From Leptolyngbya sp. FACHB-321 (lineage in GTDB: Bacteria; Cyanobacteriota; Cyanobacteriia; Leptolyngbyales; Leptolyngbyaceae): DNA of 64,000 bases. Positions 38,817 through 48,107 of this stretch are shown here, piece by piece. Every line of letters starts with the position of its first letter. The first letter of the stretch is position 1. Location of the stretch: contig NZ_JACJPI010000065.1 of assembly GCF_014695975.1 (NCBI RefSeq), forward strand, positions 173,273-237,272. The letters run 5' to 3'. The position numbers and the translations under genes were made by a program. The notes below the pieces were generated by a model that saw nothing but the letters and a program-made list of their open reading frames with translations, did no database searches and was not told where the DNA came from.

Positions 38817-40640
38817 ATGGATGACTTGCTGCAAGAATTTAACGATCTCTTTGATCAAGGGATTGATGGGTTACTAGACATCGTGAGAGTGATTGAAGGC
38901 AGAGCAGAGCCAGAAGCATTCTCAACAGATGTTAAGCGTACCCCTCGGAATACGGCTGATGATCGCTCAGAGCCTACTGCTGTTGGTAGTCCTGCTAGAC
39001 CTGCTCGTGTCGATCGCCCAACGGCAGCAACGGCAAATGAGGTCATGAATGCGCCAGGCGCTACTAATAAGCCGTCATTAAAAGGCGTTGGTGGTCTCAC
39101 AGAGGTTTTGAGCGAACTGCGGGAACTGGTAGAGTTGCCGCTTAAACGCCCCGATTTGCTTACAATGCTAGGGCTGGAGCCCACCTCTGGAGTGCTGCTG
39201 GTAGGACCACCGGGCACTGGCAAAACCTTGACGGCTCGTGCCCTCGCTCAAGATTTAGGGGTTAACTACATTGCGATCGTCGGTCCCGAGGTAATGGGTA
39301 AATACTATGGGGAAGCTGAGGGTCGCTTGCGGAGCCTTTTTCAAAAAGCGTCACGGTCGGCACCCTGTATCGTGTTTATTGACGAGATTGATAGCCTCGC
39401 GCCCGATCGCGCCCGGGTAGAAGGCGAGGTCGAAAAGCGGGTTGTGGCTCAATTGCTGAGCTTGATGGATGGCTTTGCTCAAACAAAAGGGGTCATCGTG
39501 CTAGCCGCAACGAATCGCCCTGATCATCTTGATCCAGCGCTGCGCCGACCCGGACGGTTCGATCGCGAAGTGCAGTTTCGTGTGCCTGATCGAGCGGGAC
39601 GGTTAGAAATTCTTCAAATTCTGACCAAAACGATGCCACTCAGTGGTGTTGATCTGGGTGCGATCGCCGATCACGCTGTTGGAATGGTGGGTGCTGACCT
39701 CAAAGCGCTTTGCCAGAAAGCTGCCTATACTGCTTTGCGTCGGTTTGTGCCGTCTCCAAACAGTCCCATGCCAACGAAGATGACTGTGACTCAGGCAGAC
39801 TTTCTTCAGGCGACTAAACAAGTCAAACCTGCGGTGCTGCGATCGGTGGAGCTTGAGACTCCTAACGTTTCCTGGGATGAGATTGGTGGGCTTGATGCTC
39901 TCAAGCAAACCCTGCAAGAGTCAGTTGAGGGTGCCTTGCTTTATCCTGAGCTTTACCAGCATACGAAAGCCAAAGCCCCGCGTGGCATTCTGCTTTGGGG
40001 ACCTCCTGGCACTGGCAAAACGTTACTTGCCAAAGCCGTTGCGTCTCAAGCCCGCGCTAATTTTATTGCTGTCAACGGTCCCGAATTGCTGAGCAAATGG
40101 GTCGGTGCTTCAGAGCAGGCAGTGCGAGAATTGTTCGCTAAGGCACGACAAGCAGCACCTTGCGTTGTCTTCATTGATGAGCTTGATACGCTGGCTCCAG
40201 CGCGTGGTGGTCATGGCGATACAGGTGTTAGCGATCGCGTCGTGGGTCAATTGCTCACAGAACTCGACGGTTTACACGAATGCCCTCACGTGCTCCTGGT
40301 GGGAGCCACAAATCGTCCAGAGGCACTTGATCCTGCTCTGTTACGGTCTGGACGCTTAGATTTGCAATTGAAGGTTGATCTTCCTGATGAAGCCAGTCGC
40401 CTGTCGATTCTACAAGTGCACAATCACGATCGCCCGTTAGCAGCCGTTGATTTAGCCTTTTGGGCAACTGAGACAGACGGTTGGAACGGTGCTGACCTGA
40501 CTCTGCTTAGCAATCAAGCTGCTTTAGAAGCCATCCGTCGCTATCGACGAGAAGGCTTGAGTAACCCTGGAGAGCTTCAGATCGTGACTGATGATTTCAT
40601 GGCTGCTTACCAACGTCTGCTTGAGCAACGACACGCCTAA
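38817..40640 (+). CDS. CDC48-like ATPase with two AAA domains
   Basis: 607 residues. A variable N-terminal ~95 residues, then two AAA modules. D1: Walker A GPPGTGKT at 130-137, Walker B CIVFIDEIDSLAPDR, second region of homology ATNRPDHLDPALRRPGRFDR. D2: Walker A GPPGTGKT at 395-402, Walker B CVVFIDELDTLAPARGG, ATNRPEALDPALLRSGRLD. The linker VSWDEIGGLDALKQTLQESV is typical of CDC48/p97. It lacks the archaeal/eukaryotic N-domain, so its substrates must be recognised differently. Likely a hexameric protein-unfolding machine. The ATG at 38817 lacks a clear Shine-Dalgarno. Confidence 0.9.
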   Translation: MDDLLQEFNDLFDQGIDGLLDIVRVIEGRAEPEAFSTDVKRTPRNTADDRSEPTAVGSPARPARVDRPTAATANEVMNAPGATNKPSLKGVGGLTEVLSELRELVELPLKRPDLLTMLGLEPTSGVLLVGPPGTGKTLTARALAQDLGVNYIAIVGPEVMGKYYGEAEGRLRSLFQKASRSAPCIVFIDEIDSLAPDRARVEGEVEKRVVAQLLSLMDGFAQTKGVIVLAATNRPDHLDPALRRPGRFDREVQFRVPDRAGRLEILQILTKTMPLSGVDLGAIADHAVGMVGADLKALCQKAAYTALRRFVPSPNSPMPTKMTVTQADFLQATKQVKPAVLRSVELETPNVSWDEIGGLDALKQTLQESVEGALLYPELYQHTKAKAPRGILLWGPPGTGKTLLAKAVASQARANFIAVNGPELLSKWVGASEQAVRELFAKARQAAPCVVFIDELDTLAPARGGHGDTGVSDRVVGQLLTELDGLHECPHVLLVGATNRPEALDPALLRSGRLDLQLKVDLPDEASRLSILQVHNHDRPLAAVDLAFWATETDGWNGADLTLLSNQAALEAIRRYRREGLSNPGELQIVTDDFMAAYQRLLEQRHA

Positions 40641-40715
40641 GCGATTGTATTGGGGACAGGCGCATTGGTAGGAAGAGCCGCGATGGGATGGCAGATACCG
40701 CATGACACTGCTCAT

Positions 40716-42017
40716 TCAATCCATTGGGATGGCATCATGATCGGGCAAGCTCTGCTCTACATTCCGTACCGTGGAGCAGGCGTACCCTGCCAAACCAACC
40801 AGGATCAGCCCTAGCGAGGTCATGATATATAAAAGTGCAAGTCCTGCACCCTGCTCTCTGCCAACAATGCCACCAAAAAGGGGTGAGACACTGCTGCCCC
40901 TACTTATAGCAGGTTCAAACACGTAATCGGCTAGCGGACCAGCCATGAGCATGGCGATCGCTGAAACAATCTGTATCAAGAGCGATCGAGTTGCCAGCAC
41001 CCGTCCTTGCACCTCTGGGTTCACCTTCGTTAACCAAATCGCTTTTTCCGAACTGGTCAGCAGTGGAAAGTTGAGCGAAGAACAGAACTGAGCTGGTAGC
41101 CAAACCGATGCCACCTGTCCTAAACCAAACACCACTTTGCTCAAGCCTGCCCCTGCCATGCCTAAAAGCACCCCCCAAATGTGACGTTTCGGACTGCCCC
41201 AAGCACTTAAAAGTAGTGCTCCAGTGACACCGCCCAACCCAGCAGCAGACGCGATAGAACCCAGAGTGCTGGCATTATTGTCAGAGCGTGCCAGGATCAT
41301 CGGTGCATAGATAGCGCCGCCCAAATCATGAAGGAACCAAAACGAAGCCATCAGCCCAACCATTGTCAGTAACCCAGGACGCGCCAAGATGTAGCGAGAT
41401 CCAAACACGAGTTGCTGCCAAATGGTCGTTGCTGTCTGGTGCTCTTTCTCATTCAGGGTTGGTTGAGAAATCTGTATGGGTAATAGTGTTGCTAACGCAA
41501 TGGCAAACGCGACTAAATCGAGAAGGGCAATGCCTGCTAACTGAACTGTCGCGTAAAGCGCACCCGCCAAAGCAGGAGCTAAAATGATTGCTCCATAGTG
41601 AATGGCAGCATCAAGACTACTCGCACGCGCATACTGCTGCTTGGGAACTAATAGGGTAATTGATGCCGAGTAAGCGAGGGTTTGAAGTTCCACAAACACA
41701 CCTTCGATCGCTCCTAGCACATAGAGATGCCAGATTTGTAGGTGATGAGTGAGAAACAGGCAGAGAATTGTGAATGTTGATAGAGCGGCGATCGCATCCC
41801 CCAGGATCATCAACCCCTTGCGATTACAGCGGTCTACAATCACGCCTGCAAAGGGAGTGACAAAGATGCTAGGGAGTCCGGAGAAGAACCCCACTAATGT
41901 CAGGGCAGTTGCCTGTCCTGTGAGTTCCCATGCCCAAAGCTGAAGGGCAAAGCTGGTCATGCGGCTACCGAAGGTAGAAACCAGTTGACCGAACCAGATG
42001 ATCAGGAATGTCCGCAT
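40716..42017 (-). CDS. MFS transporter, possible siderophore exporter
   Basis: 433 residues with about eleven or twelve hydrophobic segments. The motif A region is VTPFAGVIVDRCNRKGLMIL and the N-terminus reads FLIIWFGQLVSTFGSRMTSF, as in MFS proteins of the enterobactin/macrolide exporter branch. It is the last gene of a minus-strand operon with two iron-siderophore-binding lipoproteins, 13 bp after one of them. That position suggests export of a siderophore or release of a used one. No biosynthesis genes are in view, so the substrate is inferred only from context. Confidence 0.85.
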   Translation of the reverse strand: MRTFLIIWFGQLVSTFGSRMTSFALQLWAWELTGQATALTLVGFFSGLPSIFVTPFAGVIVDRCNRKGLMILGDAIAALSTFTILCLFLTHHLQIWHLYVLGAIEGVFVELQTLAYSASITLLVPKQQYARASSLDAAIHYGAIILAPALAGALYATVQLAGIALLDLVAFAIALATLLPIQISQPTLNEKEHQTATTIWQQLVFGSRYILARPGLLTMVGLMASFWFLHDLGGAIYAPMILARSDNNASTLGSIASAAGLGGVTGALLLSAWGSPKRHIWGVLLGMAGAGLSKVVFGLGQVASVWLPAQFCSSLNFPLLTSSEKAIWLTKVNPEVQGRVLATRSLLIQIVSAIAMLMAGPLADYVFEPAISRGSSVSPLFGGIVGREQGAGLALLYIMTSLGLILVGLAGYACSTVRNVEQSLPDHDAIPMD

Positions 42018-42030
42018 TAGGATTGGGTAG

Positions 42031-43089
42031 CTAAACTTTGGTTTCTATTGTGGGTGAAAGTAGAAGACTACGAATTTGCTTCAGGATCAATTCAGCGGAG
42101 ACCGGACCTTCAATGCGGCTCCAAAGCTGATAATCCACAAAGTAAACCCGTTGAGTTTGACTGGCAGGAAGCGATCGTAGAATGGCATTATTCCACCAGG
42201 CTTTAGAAACGCTTTCCACGCTACTGTTGCCACTTGCCATCACAATGATGGTGTCAGTTTGCAATTGAGGAAGAGTTTCCAAAGAAATATTGATTTCACT
42301 TTGCTGCACAGGCAAAGGTTCAGGAACCACAAGCTGAAACCCAAGCTCCTTCAGCAGTCCACCTGCATAAGTATCGTCTGTAAAAATCTGAATTTGATTC
42401 ATTGCAGAAACTGATAGCAAAAGAATCTTGGTTTGCTGGGTAAGCGGTTTGAGGTCAGTTCTCGTAATCGCAATCTGCTGCTGATGTTGCGCGATAGTGG
42501 CTTGAGCACGTGCCTCTCGATTCATCGCCTTGCCCAACTTCAATAGGCTATCTTGCCAGCGCTCTTGATCAGATGTTGCTAAAGGTAAGGTCGGCGCAAT
42601 TTGAGTCAGATTTGCATAGAGCGATGGTTGAATGCGCCCCAGGATTAAATCAGGTTTTAGCTTCAGAATGGTTTCAAGAGAAGGAGACTGCCAAGTGCCA
42701 ACATGAATAGGAGGACGAGTGAGGCGATCGCCCAGATACTTAATCTGTATGGTTGGCTTTCCTGAAGTGGGAGAACCCACTAAGGCACGTCTATCTTCTG
42801 CATACCCAATCGGTTGAATTCCTAAAGCAAGCAACAGATCCAGCGCGTGGGGATCAAGAGCAACAACGTCCAGTGGTTGCCCACACACTTTGGTAATGCC
42901 CGATCGATGCTGAATGCCTTGACATACTGTATTGGAATCAGCAGGCGAATGAATGACTCGCTTGTGTTCCCCTGGAGCAATACAGCCTGAGATTGAGAAG
43001 ACCGCTAGTGTTGCCAGCAGGAGTAACCGGGTAGAACCCTTTGCTTGAAGCTCACCTCGTTTGATCGCTTGGGCTGTTGGTTCCGTCAT
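42031..43089 (-). CDS. Iron-siderophore ABC transporter substrate-binding lipoprotein (FecB/FhuD type)
   Basis: 352 residues. The signal (LLLLATLAVFSISGC) ends in a lipobox with the Cys at about residue 36, so it is probably a lipoprotein. The periplasmic-binding fold shows PLDVVALDPHALDLLLALGI, LETILKLKPDLILGRI, ILLLSVSAMNQIQIFTDDTY and VYFVDYQLWSR. It would bind the ferric siderophore and deliver it to the FecCD permease. Its start overlaps the preceding gene's stop by one base (TAATG). Confidence 0.9.
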   Translation of the reverse strand: MTEPTAQAIKRGELQAKGSTRLLLLATLAVFSISGCIAPGEHKRVIHSPADSNTVCQGIQHRSGITKVCGQPLDVVALDPHALDLLLALGIQPIGYAEDRRALVGSPTSGKPTIQIKYLGDRLTRPPIHVGTWQSPSLETILKLKPDLILGRIQPSLYANLTQIAPTLPLATSDQERWQDSLLKLGKAMNREARAQATIAQHQQQIAITRTDLKPLTQQTKILLLSVSAMNQIQIFTDDTYAGGLLKELGFQLVVPEPLPVQQSEINISLETLPQLQTDTIIVMASGNSSVESVSKAWWNNAILRSLPASQTQRVYFVDYQLWSRIEGPVSAELILKQIRSLLLSPTIETKV

Positions 43090-44081
43090 TATGGTTTCTC
43101 CAGCACCAAATGCTGAGAGAGATCATCCAAAATGAGATTTGCCCCAATCATTCCCGCTCCAGCAATCCAGATGGAACTGTCGACCTCGTAGACTTTGTTT
43201 GCCTGCACAGGCTTTAACTGCGACCACAGGGGATGTTGCTTGAACTGTGCCAAGTTCGATTCTTTGTGACCACCTAGTAACAGAAAGATGACATCCCCAT
43301 CCATTTTGGGAATCAGCTCCAAGGACAGCCGCTCCCAGAGTTTGTCTTTGTTTTGGACAGGTGGACGCGCTAACCCAACTTCCTGCAAAATCACTCCACT
43401 AAAAGACCGTTTCATGTAAATGCGAACATTGTTTTGCCAAAAATTGACGACTGATACCTGGGTGTTTGAGGAGCGATCGCCCAGCGCTTGCTGCAACTGC
43501 TGCACCCGTTGTTCGTAGTTCTGCAACAACTGTTCTGCTTCTGATGTTTTACCCAGTGCCTCAGCCGTCTTTTTCAGCCATGATTTCCATGAACGGTAAT
43601 CGTTAGTGTCAACAAAGACCGTTGGCGCAATGCGATTGAGCTTGTCGTAAATGTCTTTGCCATCCCAGGTTGTGCCAATAATGAGGTCGGGTTTTAGTAG
43701 TAGAATTTTCTCTAAATTCGGCTGACTATCGGTTCCAACCTTTTCAATACCTTGAGTGCGATCGGTCAGATAATCAATAAACCCACGATCGAGCGTCACT
43801 GTTCCTATAGGCTTGACTCCCAAAGCCAGGACATTATCCAGTTCATTCAGGACAACCACCCGTTTGGGATTGAGGGGAACGCAGGTTTTTCCCATCCCAT
43901 GTTCGATTGTTCGGCAAGCAGTTGTTGATGCGGCTGTGCTGAGAGTACGAATGTTCGCCTTGGATGCGGTTGGATTGCAAGCTGACAGCAACAGGGCAAA
44001 GGGAAGGAGTAGCGATGCAACGCACGTCCCTCTCTGGCGTAATGGCAGAATTCTTCGCATCCAGTTTAATCGTTTCATCAA
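43089..44081 (-). CDS. Iron-siderophore ABC transporter substrate-binding lipoprotein, second copy
   Basis: 330 residues. Signal and lipobox LLPFALLLSAC (Cys near 35). Then PKRVVVLNELDNVLALGVKP, LEKILLLKPDLIIGTTWDG, VSVVNFWQNNVRIYMKRSF and VYEVDSSIWIAG: a FecB/FhuD-type binding protein. It is clearly diverged from the adjacent binding protein, so the two may favour different ferric siderophores while sharing the permease encoded divergently at 48108-51000. The start overlaps the ferredoxin-like gene by 4 bp. Confidence 0.9.
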   Translation of the reverse strand: MMKRLNWMRRILPLRQRGTCVASLLLPFALLLSACNPTASKANIRTLSTAASTTACRTIEHGMGKTCVPLNPKRVVVLNELDNVLALGVKPIGTVTLDRGFIDYLTDRTQGIEKVGTDSQPNLEKILLLKPDLIIGTTWDGKDIYDKLNRIAPTVFVDTNDYRSWKSWLKKTAEALGKTSEAEQLLQNYEQRVQQLQQALGDRSSNTQVSVVNFWQNNVRIYMKRSFSGVILQEVGLARPPVQNKDKLWERLSLELIPKMDGDVIFLLLGGHKESNLAQFKQHPLWSQLKPVQANKVYEVDSSIWIAGAGMIGANLILDDLSQHLVLEKP

Positions 44082-45046
44082 GGTATAGCTGAAGCAGCAA
44101 GCTTCGTGAGATGTTTGACCACGTATTGAGGCATGGCGTAGCTTTCTGTATTGCCACAGCTACCGTGCAAATGCAGCTTTTTATTGTCATCTATAACTAC
44201 ATCCGCTTGATAAACCTCTGATGTATGATCAGCACGAACCAGTGTAATTTCAACCCGATTCCAACTTTCGTCTTCATTGTGGTCAATCACTCGACCGACA
44301 ATCCCGTATTTGAACCAATCCCAGCCGTACTTCAAAAGCAATGCTCGCTCCAACACTTGTGCTGCCCAAGGGAGAATCCCCCAACCCCGGTAAACGCGGT
44401 TGAAGCATTGCGTATTCCCACTCCGAGTCAGAATTGCCGTAAATGAGTCTTCATCTAGCCTGCCGTAATATCTGCCCTCTGGAAAATCGATCGCGGTAGG
44501 GGCAAAGCGGTGTCCACCAATATGGCTAGCTTGCCAAACTCGTACGTCTGGATTGAGGGCTAATTGAGCGACCGTTGCGATCGCCCGTCGATAAAATGGC
44601 TGACCATACTTAGCACAGCATTTATCATGGCTGCCGTGGGTACAAACCAGAATGTCTCTTGTGTCTGTCTCGATCGGCTCATGAGTATGGCACTCGTTAA
44701 AATAATCGCTCACAAGCGGGGCTACTTCTTCCAGGCTGGAAACTTGAAATTCCTGCTTGCTGTACCCAAATGAAACTCCGTCTTGCTGACGAAGAATGAT
44801 CACGCTGGTAAAGGGTTCTTGTCTACGATCGCGGTGGATCAACAACGGTCGAATGGTGCGTTTATCTTGCTTGAGTGCTTGAACCAGAGTTCGCAAGTTA
44901 TCTGGAATCTGGTTGGAGTGAAAAGCATTGGCTGACCACGGAGGCGGACATTCTACCAGGACATAGAATTGAGCCATCACGGCACAGCCAATCAGGTCTT
45001 CACCTGCTGTGTTGGACTCTTCAGCGCAAAAGAAAGGTTCTACCAT
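44078..45046 (-). CDS. Sucrase/ferredoxin-like (Apd1-type thioredoxin-like ferredoxin) protein
   Basis: 322 residues of the sucraseferredoxin family. The C-terminal half of the thioredoxin-like ferredoxin domain has ILVCTHGSHDKCCAKYGQPF and, later, VWQASHIGGHRFAPTAIDFP. In yeast Apd1 and bacterial relatives a Cys pair and two His of a HxxxH motif (here SHIGGHRF) hold a [2Fe-2S] cluster. It lies between the TonB receptor (12 bp) and the binding-protein genes (4-bp overlap), so it is firmly part of an iron-siderophore operon. A role in reductive release of iron from the siderophore is an attractive inference. No signal peptide, so cytoplasmic. Confidence 0.87.
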   Translation of the reverse strand: MVEPFFCAEESNTAGEDLIGCAVMAQFYVLVECPPPWSANAFHSNQIPDNLRTLVQALKQDKRTIRPLLIHRDRRQEPFTSVIILRQQDGVSFGYSKQEFQVSSLEEVAPLVSDYFNECHTHEPIETDTRDILVCTHGSHDKCCAKYGQPFYRRAIATVAQLALNPDVRVWQASHIGGHRFAPTAIDFPEGRYYGRLDEDSFTAILTRSGNTQCFNRVYRGWGILPWAAQVLERALLLKYGWDWFKYGIVGRVIDHNEDESWNRVEITLVRADHTSEVYQADVVIDDNKKLHLHGSCGNTESYAMPQYVVKHLTKLAASAIP

Positions 45047-45058
45047 TGCAACGCGGCT

Positions 45059-47590
45059 TTAGAACTCCACCGAGAAAGAACCAACCACTGTAAACGGTGC
45101 ACCTGGATAGACTAGAGAACCCTGGGCTTCGTAGTAGCCAGTGCCAAAGAGATTCTTGAAGTTGATGGCAGCTCGATAGGTGTCGCGGCGATAAAAAATA
45201 GTGGCATCGGCTCTGACGAAGGAAGGAAGCGTAATGGTATTGGGTAGCTCGGCTTCGCGATCGCCCACAAAAAAGATGCCACCACCAAAGCCTAGCCCTC
45301 TCAGTCCACCGCTCTGAAGTTCGTAGGTTGTCCACAAACTAGCACTATTTCTGGGCGCATTGACCAATCTGCTGCCGACGGGAAGGTTGTTATCTTCGCT
45401 GACAAAAGCGTCGTTGTGGGCATAAGAGGCAATAATATTCCAACCCGGTGCGAGTCTACCGACGATATCGAGTTCAATGCCTCGGCTTTTAATTTCCCCT
45501 GCTGCGATCGAGAAATCTAGATCATTCGGATCGGTCGTGGCGACATTTGTTTTTGTGATGTTGTACGCTGCTAAGGTCGCAGAAAGTCTGCCATCCAGAA
45601 GTTCACCTTTAATGCCAACTTCATACTGGGTACCTCTTTCCGGCTCTAGCAAGTCACCGCTACTCGTCGATGCAAAAACATTGGGTCTAAAGGAGCGGCT
45701 GAAGCTAGCGTACAGAGAGATGGGTTCAATAGGTTGGTAGACAATGCCTACCCGCGGTGAGAACACATTGTAGTTGCGGTTAGTGGTTGTACCCGCCAGT
45801 CGATCTTCAATGTCTAGTTCAACAAAATCAAAGCGTCCGCCAAGCAGTAGTTTCAGATTGGGCAGCAACGTAATTTGATCTTGTAAATAAAGCCCTAGGC
45901 TATCGTTACGGCGATCGCTATCAAAAACAGGCGGTAAATCAGTCGGAATTGCAGAACCGTAAACGGGATTGAAAATATTAATCGGCGTGAACTCTGTCCG
46001 CCGTAACACACCATCTGAGGTACTCCGGCTTAATTCAAACCCTGCCAGCAATTCATGCTTCACTGAACCTGTATTGAATTTGCTGACCAAATCCGTTTGG
46101 AGACCGTAATCCTCAACTTTTTCGTCAGAAGCAGTGTATCGGCGTCGCAATGTTTGACGATCGCGTTCTAGCCGAAAGGTGCGTGCCTGAGCATTGGAAC
46201 GGCCTGCCTCAAAAATTTGAGCCGTAAAGGCAGTGCGTAAGCGCAAATTGGGATTGAATTGATGGTCGATCGTTAGGCTCGGCTTGTTTCCTGTTAACTT
46301 ATAGCGATCGCTGGGTTCCCCTAAAAATCGATTAATGGGCAGAGCAAAAAGCTCTGGTTCGGAAGGAAAGCCGCGATCAAAGGTGCGGTCTACATTAACG
46401 TATTCATACTCCAGGGTCAAGCTTGTCGCTACACCAAGTTTGAAGGTGAAAACGGGAGCAGCGACAAATACTTCATTGTTAACAAAATCACGAAAACTAC
46501 CTGCGTTTTCATAAGCAAGGTTTAAGCGATACAGGATTGATTTATCGGGCGTGAGGGGACCTGAAAAATCGATCGACGGACGGTAGAAATTGTAACTACC
46601 AATTTGCAACTCTGCTGCGTAGAAGGGATCGCTCAACGGTTTTTTCGTCACATAATTGACCACACCTCCTGGTTCAAATTGCCCATACAGCACCGAAGCC
46701 GGACCTTTGAGCACTTCAATCCGCTCAATTGTTGCTGGGTCAGTGAAGGTGAGAAAGCCATCATCTCTGAATCCATTTCGCAGATTGCTAGAAGTGGTTA
46801 AACCGCGAATTGTGTAGTTGTCAGTTGAGCCACCGTAGCCTTGCAGTACGGTTACACCACTGACGTTGCGAGTTGCGTCACCAATCCGTGTCACTTGCTG
46901 ATCTTGAATCACCTGCCGGGGCACAACTTGAATTGACTGGGGAATGTCACGCAACGGGGTATCCGTTTTGGTGGCTGTTGCGGCAGTAGGAGCACGATAG
47001 CCGTCGACTGCAGGTTCTCGATCGCCCGTGATAACCAGTTCTTCCTCTTCAGCCTCGTCTGCTTCAGCCTGATCGGTAGAGTCACTGGGCGGTGCAGGAG
47101 TGGTTGATGGAGTGTCTGCACTGGACTCTGAATCTGTCTCTGATGGTTGTAAGGTTGTCTCTGTTGGAGGGGCTGTTGCAGCAGTTGTGGGGGTGGTAAT
47201 GTTCAGCACCAGTCCTGGAGTGCTCTGAACGACTTGCGCTGAGGGCAATTCCGCTTTGCCTGTAATCGTCACTCGTACACTATTGGCACCTAACGGAGCG
47301 ACGATGACTCCCGCGATCGCCTCCGTTGGGTTGCTTTGACGAAACGTTCTGCCCTCTGGCAATTGTAGTTGCGTGTTAACAATATCTGTAATCAGGGTTT
47401 GACGATAGCGAGTGGTAAAAACTTGAAGCGGGGTACTACTCGTGCTCTCCAGGATGAGTTCAACTCCGTTGGCTGTCGGTTGAAGCTGGACCGCCGTAAT
47501 TTGTGCTACCTCAGCTCGGCAGGGCTGAACGATCGCAACCGATGCAAGACCTGCAAGACCTAAACAAGTAAATGACCGCGCTTTCAACAT
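45059..47590 (-). CDS. TonB-dependent siderophore receptor with AMIN domain (second copy)
   Basis: 843 residues. Signal peptide MLKARSFTCLGLAGLASVAI to CRA, then an AMIN domain (AQITAVQLQPTANGVELILE), a Pro/Thr/Glu-rich linker (about 140-195), the plug (IPQSIQVVPRQVIQDQQVTR; ERIEVLKGPASVLYGQFEPG) and a barrel ending VVGSFSVEF. It is related to the receptor at 26561-29137 but clearly diverged. It heads the minus-strand siderophore operon and is divergent from the FecCDE-type ABC genes. A Fur-like site lies about 150 bp upstream. Confidence 0.94.
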   Translation of the reverse strand: MLKARSFTCLGLAGLASVAIVQPCRAEVAQITAVQLQPTANGVELILESTSSTPLQVFTTRYRQTLITDIVNTQLQLPEGRTFRQSNPTEAIAGVIVAPLGANSVRVTITGKAELPSAQVVQSTPGLVLNITTPTTAATAPPTETTLQPSETDSESSADTPSTTPAPPSDSTDQAEADEAEEEELVITGDREPAVDGYRAPTAATATKTDTPLRDIPQSIQVVPRQVIQDQQVTRIGDATRNVSGVTVLQGYGGSTDNYTIRGLTTSSNLRNGFRDDGFLTFTDPATIERIEVLKGPASVLYGQFEPGGVVNYVTKKPLSDPFYAAELQIGSYNFYRPSIDFSGPLTPDKSILYRLNLAYENAGSFRDFVNNEVFVAAPVFTFKLGVATSLTLEYEYVNVDRTFDRGFPSEPELFALPINRFLGEPSDRYKLTGNKPSLTIDHQFNPNLRLRTAFTAQIFEAGRSNAQARTFRLERDRQTLRRRYTASDEKVEDYGLQTDLVSKFNTGSVKHELLAGFELSRSTSDGVLRRTEFTPINIFNPVYGSAIPTDLPPVFDSDRRNDSLGLYLQDQITLLPNLKLLLGGRFDFVELDIEDRLAGTTTNRNYNVFSPRVGIVYQPIEPISLYASFSRSFRPNVFASTSSGDLLEPERGTQYEVGIKGELLDGRLSATLAAYNITKTNVATTDPNDLDFSIAAGEIKSRGIELDIVGRLAPGWNIIASYAHNDAFVSEDNNLPVGSRLVNAPRNSASLWTTYELQSGGLRGLGFGGGIFFVGDREAELPNTITLPSFVRADATIFYRRDTYRAAINFKNLFGTGYYEAQGSLVYPGAPFTVVGSFSVEF

Positions 47591-48107
47591 CTCGCCTCGT
47601 ACAAAAACTTTAGAAATGGGACAGTAGCTTTGCAGGCTGAATGACCTCTCAGGGTATACCTGGAGGTATCACAGCAGCAATTTCAAACGCAAAAGATTTC
47701 TATTAATTGCTTGAGCGCTTCCGCTAATAGCATCAAGCAAATGACATTCTTATCATTAAGCAGTGAAGTGGTACGCTTGTCAAGGCTATTTTTCTAAAGG
47801 CATTGAATCATTTTCTGAGTTCTAGTCTAAACAACTAAGCCCCAAAAACCCGGCTCTCAAGGCTAGACGTTTTACGGTAACCTTTCCTTCATAAGCTATG
47901 TGCTCGTACTACCTTGGGGATTCGAGCTCAGCTAGTTGAAACTTTCTCGCAACTCTACTTGCAATGCGCTACTTCATCATTTAATCTTATTGAGAAGGAA
48001 TCTCAACTTAACTTAGCTTATGTTCAATTTTGCTGTTGGGCTGGGATCTTACGCCCTCATTCACGTTGCCTGTCAACTCTCACTAGCCTGCTAAGGATTT
48101 GAAGAGC
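47591..48107. promoter_or_regulatory. Divergent iron-control region with Fur-like site
   Basis: At 47740-47757 AATGA and TCATT flank CATTCTTA; on the minus strand this reads AATGATAAGAATGTCATT, near the classical Fur pattern of interrupted ATGATAAT repeats. It lies 150 bp upstream of the receptor start and 350 bp before the permease start. No gene is seen. The permease ribosome-binding site is AAGGA at 48093-48097. Confidence 0.5.
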
